From contig NZ_CP115668.1 of the NCBI RefSeq assembly GCF_028021195.1, positions 248,001-312,000 on the forward strand: a stretch of 64,000 nucleotides of DNA. Reading direction: 5' to 3'. The notes beneath the pieces are model-generated. The model worked only from the letters and a program-made list of their open reading frames with translations, made no database searches and was not told the origin of the DNA. Below, piece after piece: positions 62,679 through 64,000 of this stretch (the stretch's first letter is position 1; each line of letters begins with the position of its first letter). The position numbers and the translations under genes are program-made. This DNA is from Cutibacterium equinum. Its GTDB lineage: Bacteria > Actinomycetota > Actinomycetes > Propionibacteriales > Propionibacteriaceae.

Positions 62679-63550
62679 AGTGTCACCAACTCCCCGCTGC
62701 GATGCACCAAACCGTCATCGAGCAAGGATTCCAGGCACCTCGACGCTTGGTCAGACTTCGGCCAGGCCGACAGGGCCACCTCGACCGCGACTCCGTGCGG
62801 GCTGTTGCGCACCACGTCCATGATCACCCCGCGGCACTGGCGATCCGTTCCCTTCCAGGGCTGCCCGCGACGGGTCGGAGCGTTGTCGGGCTTACCGTCT
62901 GCCACCCACCGGCACTGGGCACAGATCGGGCAGACCTCGCACTGTGGCGAACGAGCCGTGCACACCAGCGCTCCCAGTTCCATGGAGGCCACCGCCCACT
63001 TGGCGGCTCGGGCATCTTCCTGGGGAACCAGCGCGTCGGCGACCACTCGCTCGGCCTTCGTCACCGAGGTGGGGCAATTTGCGATCCCGGACTCCGCTCG
63101 CGCAATGAGACGACGCACATTGGTGTCGAGCACCGTGGCCCGTCCACCAAAGGCAAAGGACACCACCGCAGCAGCGGTGTAGTCACCGATCCCGGGCAGG
63201 GCGATGAGCTCGTCGTAAGTGCTGGGTACGACCCCATCGTGTTCGGTGGCGATGGCGACCGCGCAGGCGTGCAGACGCAGTGCCCGGCGCGGATATCCCA
63301 AACGCCCCCACGCGGCGACGGCGACCCCGGACTCCTCCTCGGCCAGATCGTCTGGTGTCGGCCAACGATTCATCCACTCATGCCACGGACCAATGACACG
63401 GGCCACCGGCGTCTGCTGGCTCATCACCTCACTGACGAGCACCCCCCACGGTGAGGTCTCTGGTCGACGCCACGGCAGATCCCGTCCGTTAGCGTCGAAC
63501 CAGTCGCAGACCGCCTCGACGGCCTCCGCAGTCAGCCCGGTCTCAGGCAC
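62675..63550 (-). CDS. mutY: A/G-specific adenine glycosylase
   Basis: 291 residues. 'LPWRRPETSPWGVLVSEVMSQQTPV' (in outline) is the N-terminal MutY/Nth entry, the helix-hairpin-helix is 'ELIALPGIGDYTAAAV' and the catalytic Asp follows in 'TVLDTNVRRLIAR'. The 4Fe-4S cluster motif is CxxxxxxCxxCxxxxxC ('CTARSPQCEVCPICAQC'). It removes adenine opposite 8-oxoguanine. No C-terminal NUDIX-like MutT domain is present, as in other actinobacteria. Confidence 0.95.
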   Translation of the reverse strand: MPETGLTAEAVEAVCDWFDANGRDLPWRRPETSPWGVLVSEVMSQQTPVARVIGPWHEWMNRWPTPDDLAEEESGVAVAAWGRLGYPRRALRLHACAVAIATEHDGVVPSTYDELIALPGIGDYTAAAVVSFAFGGRATVLDTNVRRLIARAESGIANCPTSVTKAERVVADALVPQEDARAAKWAVASMELGALVCTARSPQCEVCPICAQCRWVADGKPDNAPTRRGQPWKGTDRQCRGVIMDVVRNSPHGVAVEVALSAWPKSDQASRCLESLLDDGLVHRSGELVTL

Positions 63551-63563
63551 CGATCATCCGATC

Positions 63564-64000
63564 TCAGCCAATGACCTTGGCCGCCGCTTCGGCAGCCTTC
63601 GGCAAGGCCTTGCAGAAGACGTCGAAGGCCTCGTCGTCATGGGCGTCGGAGAGGAACCATGCCTCGAAGCACGATGGCGGCAAGTTGACCCCGGCCTCCA
63701 ACATGGCATGGAAGAAGGCGGTGTACGCCTGCGAGTTCTGGGCCTTGGCGTCGTCGTAGTTGCGCACCGGCCCCTCGACTCCGAAAAAGACGCTGAAAAG
63801 GTTCCCGGCGTTCTGCAACCGGTACGCCACGCCAGCCGCGTCAAGAGCCGAAGCCACCTCGGCGCGCCACTGCTCGGAGCGGGCATCGAGACGCTGATAC
63901 ACCCCGGCGTCCGCCAACTGCAGGGTCTTGACCCCGGCGACGGTGGCCAACGGGTTACCCGACAGGGTGCCAGCCTGGTAGACCGGGCCAGTCGGTGCCA
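63564..64000 (-). CDS. hemL: C-terminal part of glutamate-1-semialdehyde 2,1-aminomutase
   Basis: The frame enters from the window end and runs about 145 codons to the stop at 63564. It begins 'APTGPVYQAGTLSGNPLATVAG', the conserved active-site neighbourhood of GSA aminomutase (the PLP lysine is expected about 30 residues upstream, outside the window), and later has 'FSVFFGVEGPVRNYDDAK' and 'GVNLPPSCFEAWFLSDAH'. The enzyme makes 5-aminolevulinate for haem and, in propionibacteria, cobalamin and porphyrins. It is complete on its 3' side only. Confidence 0.93.
   Translation of the reverse strand, partial: APTGPVYQAGTLSGNPLATVAGVKTLQLADAGVYQRLDARSEQWRAEVASALDAAGVAYRLQNAGNLFSVFFGVEGPVRNYDDAKAQNSQAYTAFFHAMLEAGVNLPPSCFEAWFLSDAHDDEAFDVFCKALPKAAEAAAKVIG

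Overview
The window reads as a chromosomal segment of a high-GC actinobacterium, most likely a Cutibacterium/Propionibacterium-type organism. Supporting signs are the TadE/DEAH-helicase and topA-tmk-holB neighbourhoods, the dacB-tilS-hpt-ftsH-folE-folP-folB-folK island, Lsr2, ClpC, a lysine-rich TopA tail, and many GTG starts with 4-base GTGA/ATGA overlaps. The species cannot be fixed from the sequence alone. No phage, insertion sequence, rRNA operon or CRISPR array was seen; the only RNA gene is a tRNA-Thr(CGT).

Layout. 1-5.2 kb: end of a Tad/Flp pilus cluster, the divergent DEAH helicase and methyltransferase genes, and a DUF2249 gene preceded by a perfect AT-rich palindrome. 5.4-13.3 kb: topA, a divergent CYTH/CHAD-like protein, tmk, holB, a DoxX protein with a threonine-repeat tail, and a PSP1/RicT protein that appears to start at CTG. 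13.3-19.3 kb: a secreted peptidase lipoprotein, a DUF885 metallopeptidase, the tRNA, a toxin-antitoxin remnant with a frameshifted toxin, and a ROK repressor. 19.5-30.7 kb: a GH20 hexosaminidase, a three-gene ABC exporter, a TRIC-type channel, an amine oxidase, a zinc-ribbon envelope protein, a SixA-like phosphatase, an esterase, a TRM11-like methylase and pyrophosphatase.

30.7-42.6 kb is the conserved cell-wall/tRNA/purine/protease/folate island. Between folE and folP it is interrupted by two related secreted-protein genes that are both broken: one by an in-frame amber codon inside an OmpA domain, the other by a frameshift at a C-tract. Next comes a decayed NuoD-like gene, then lsr2 and clpC. 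47-52.1 kb is a 5-oxoproline locus: DUF969/DUF979 putative transporter and DUF2891 on one strand, pxpA-pxpB-pxpC on the other. 52.3-58.3 kb carries an MFS exporter, an SDR-rhomboid pair, a two-component system and a small membrane protein. 58.4-62.1 kb is a nanE-PTS EIICB-EIIA-licT operon whose leader holds a candidate LicT antiterminator/terminator switch. The window ends with a small kinase, mutY and the 3' part of hemL.

A recurring regulatory signature is a TANNNT -10 box ending exactly 6 or 7 bases before an ATG or GTG. It is seen at eleven genes and implies widespread leaderless transcription; it was used here to settle several starts.
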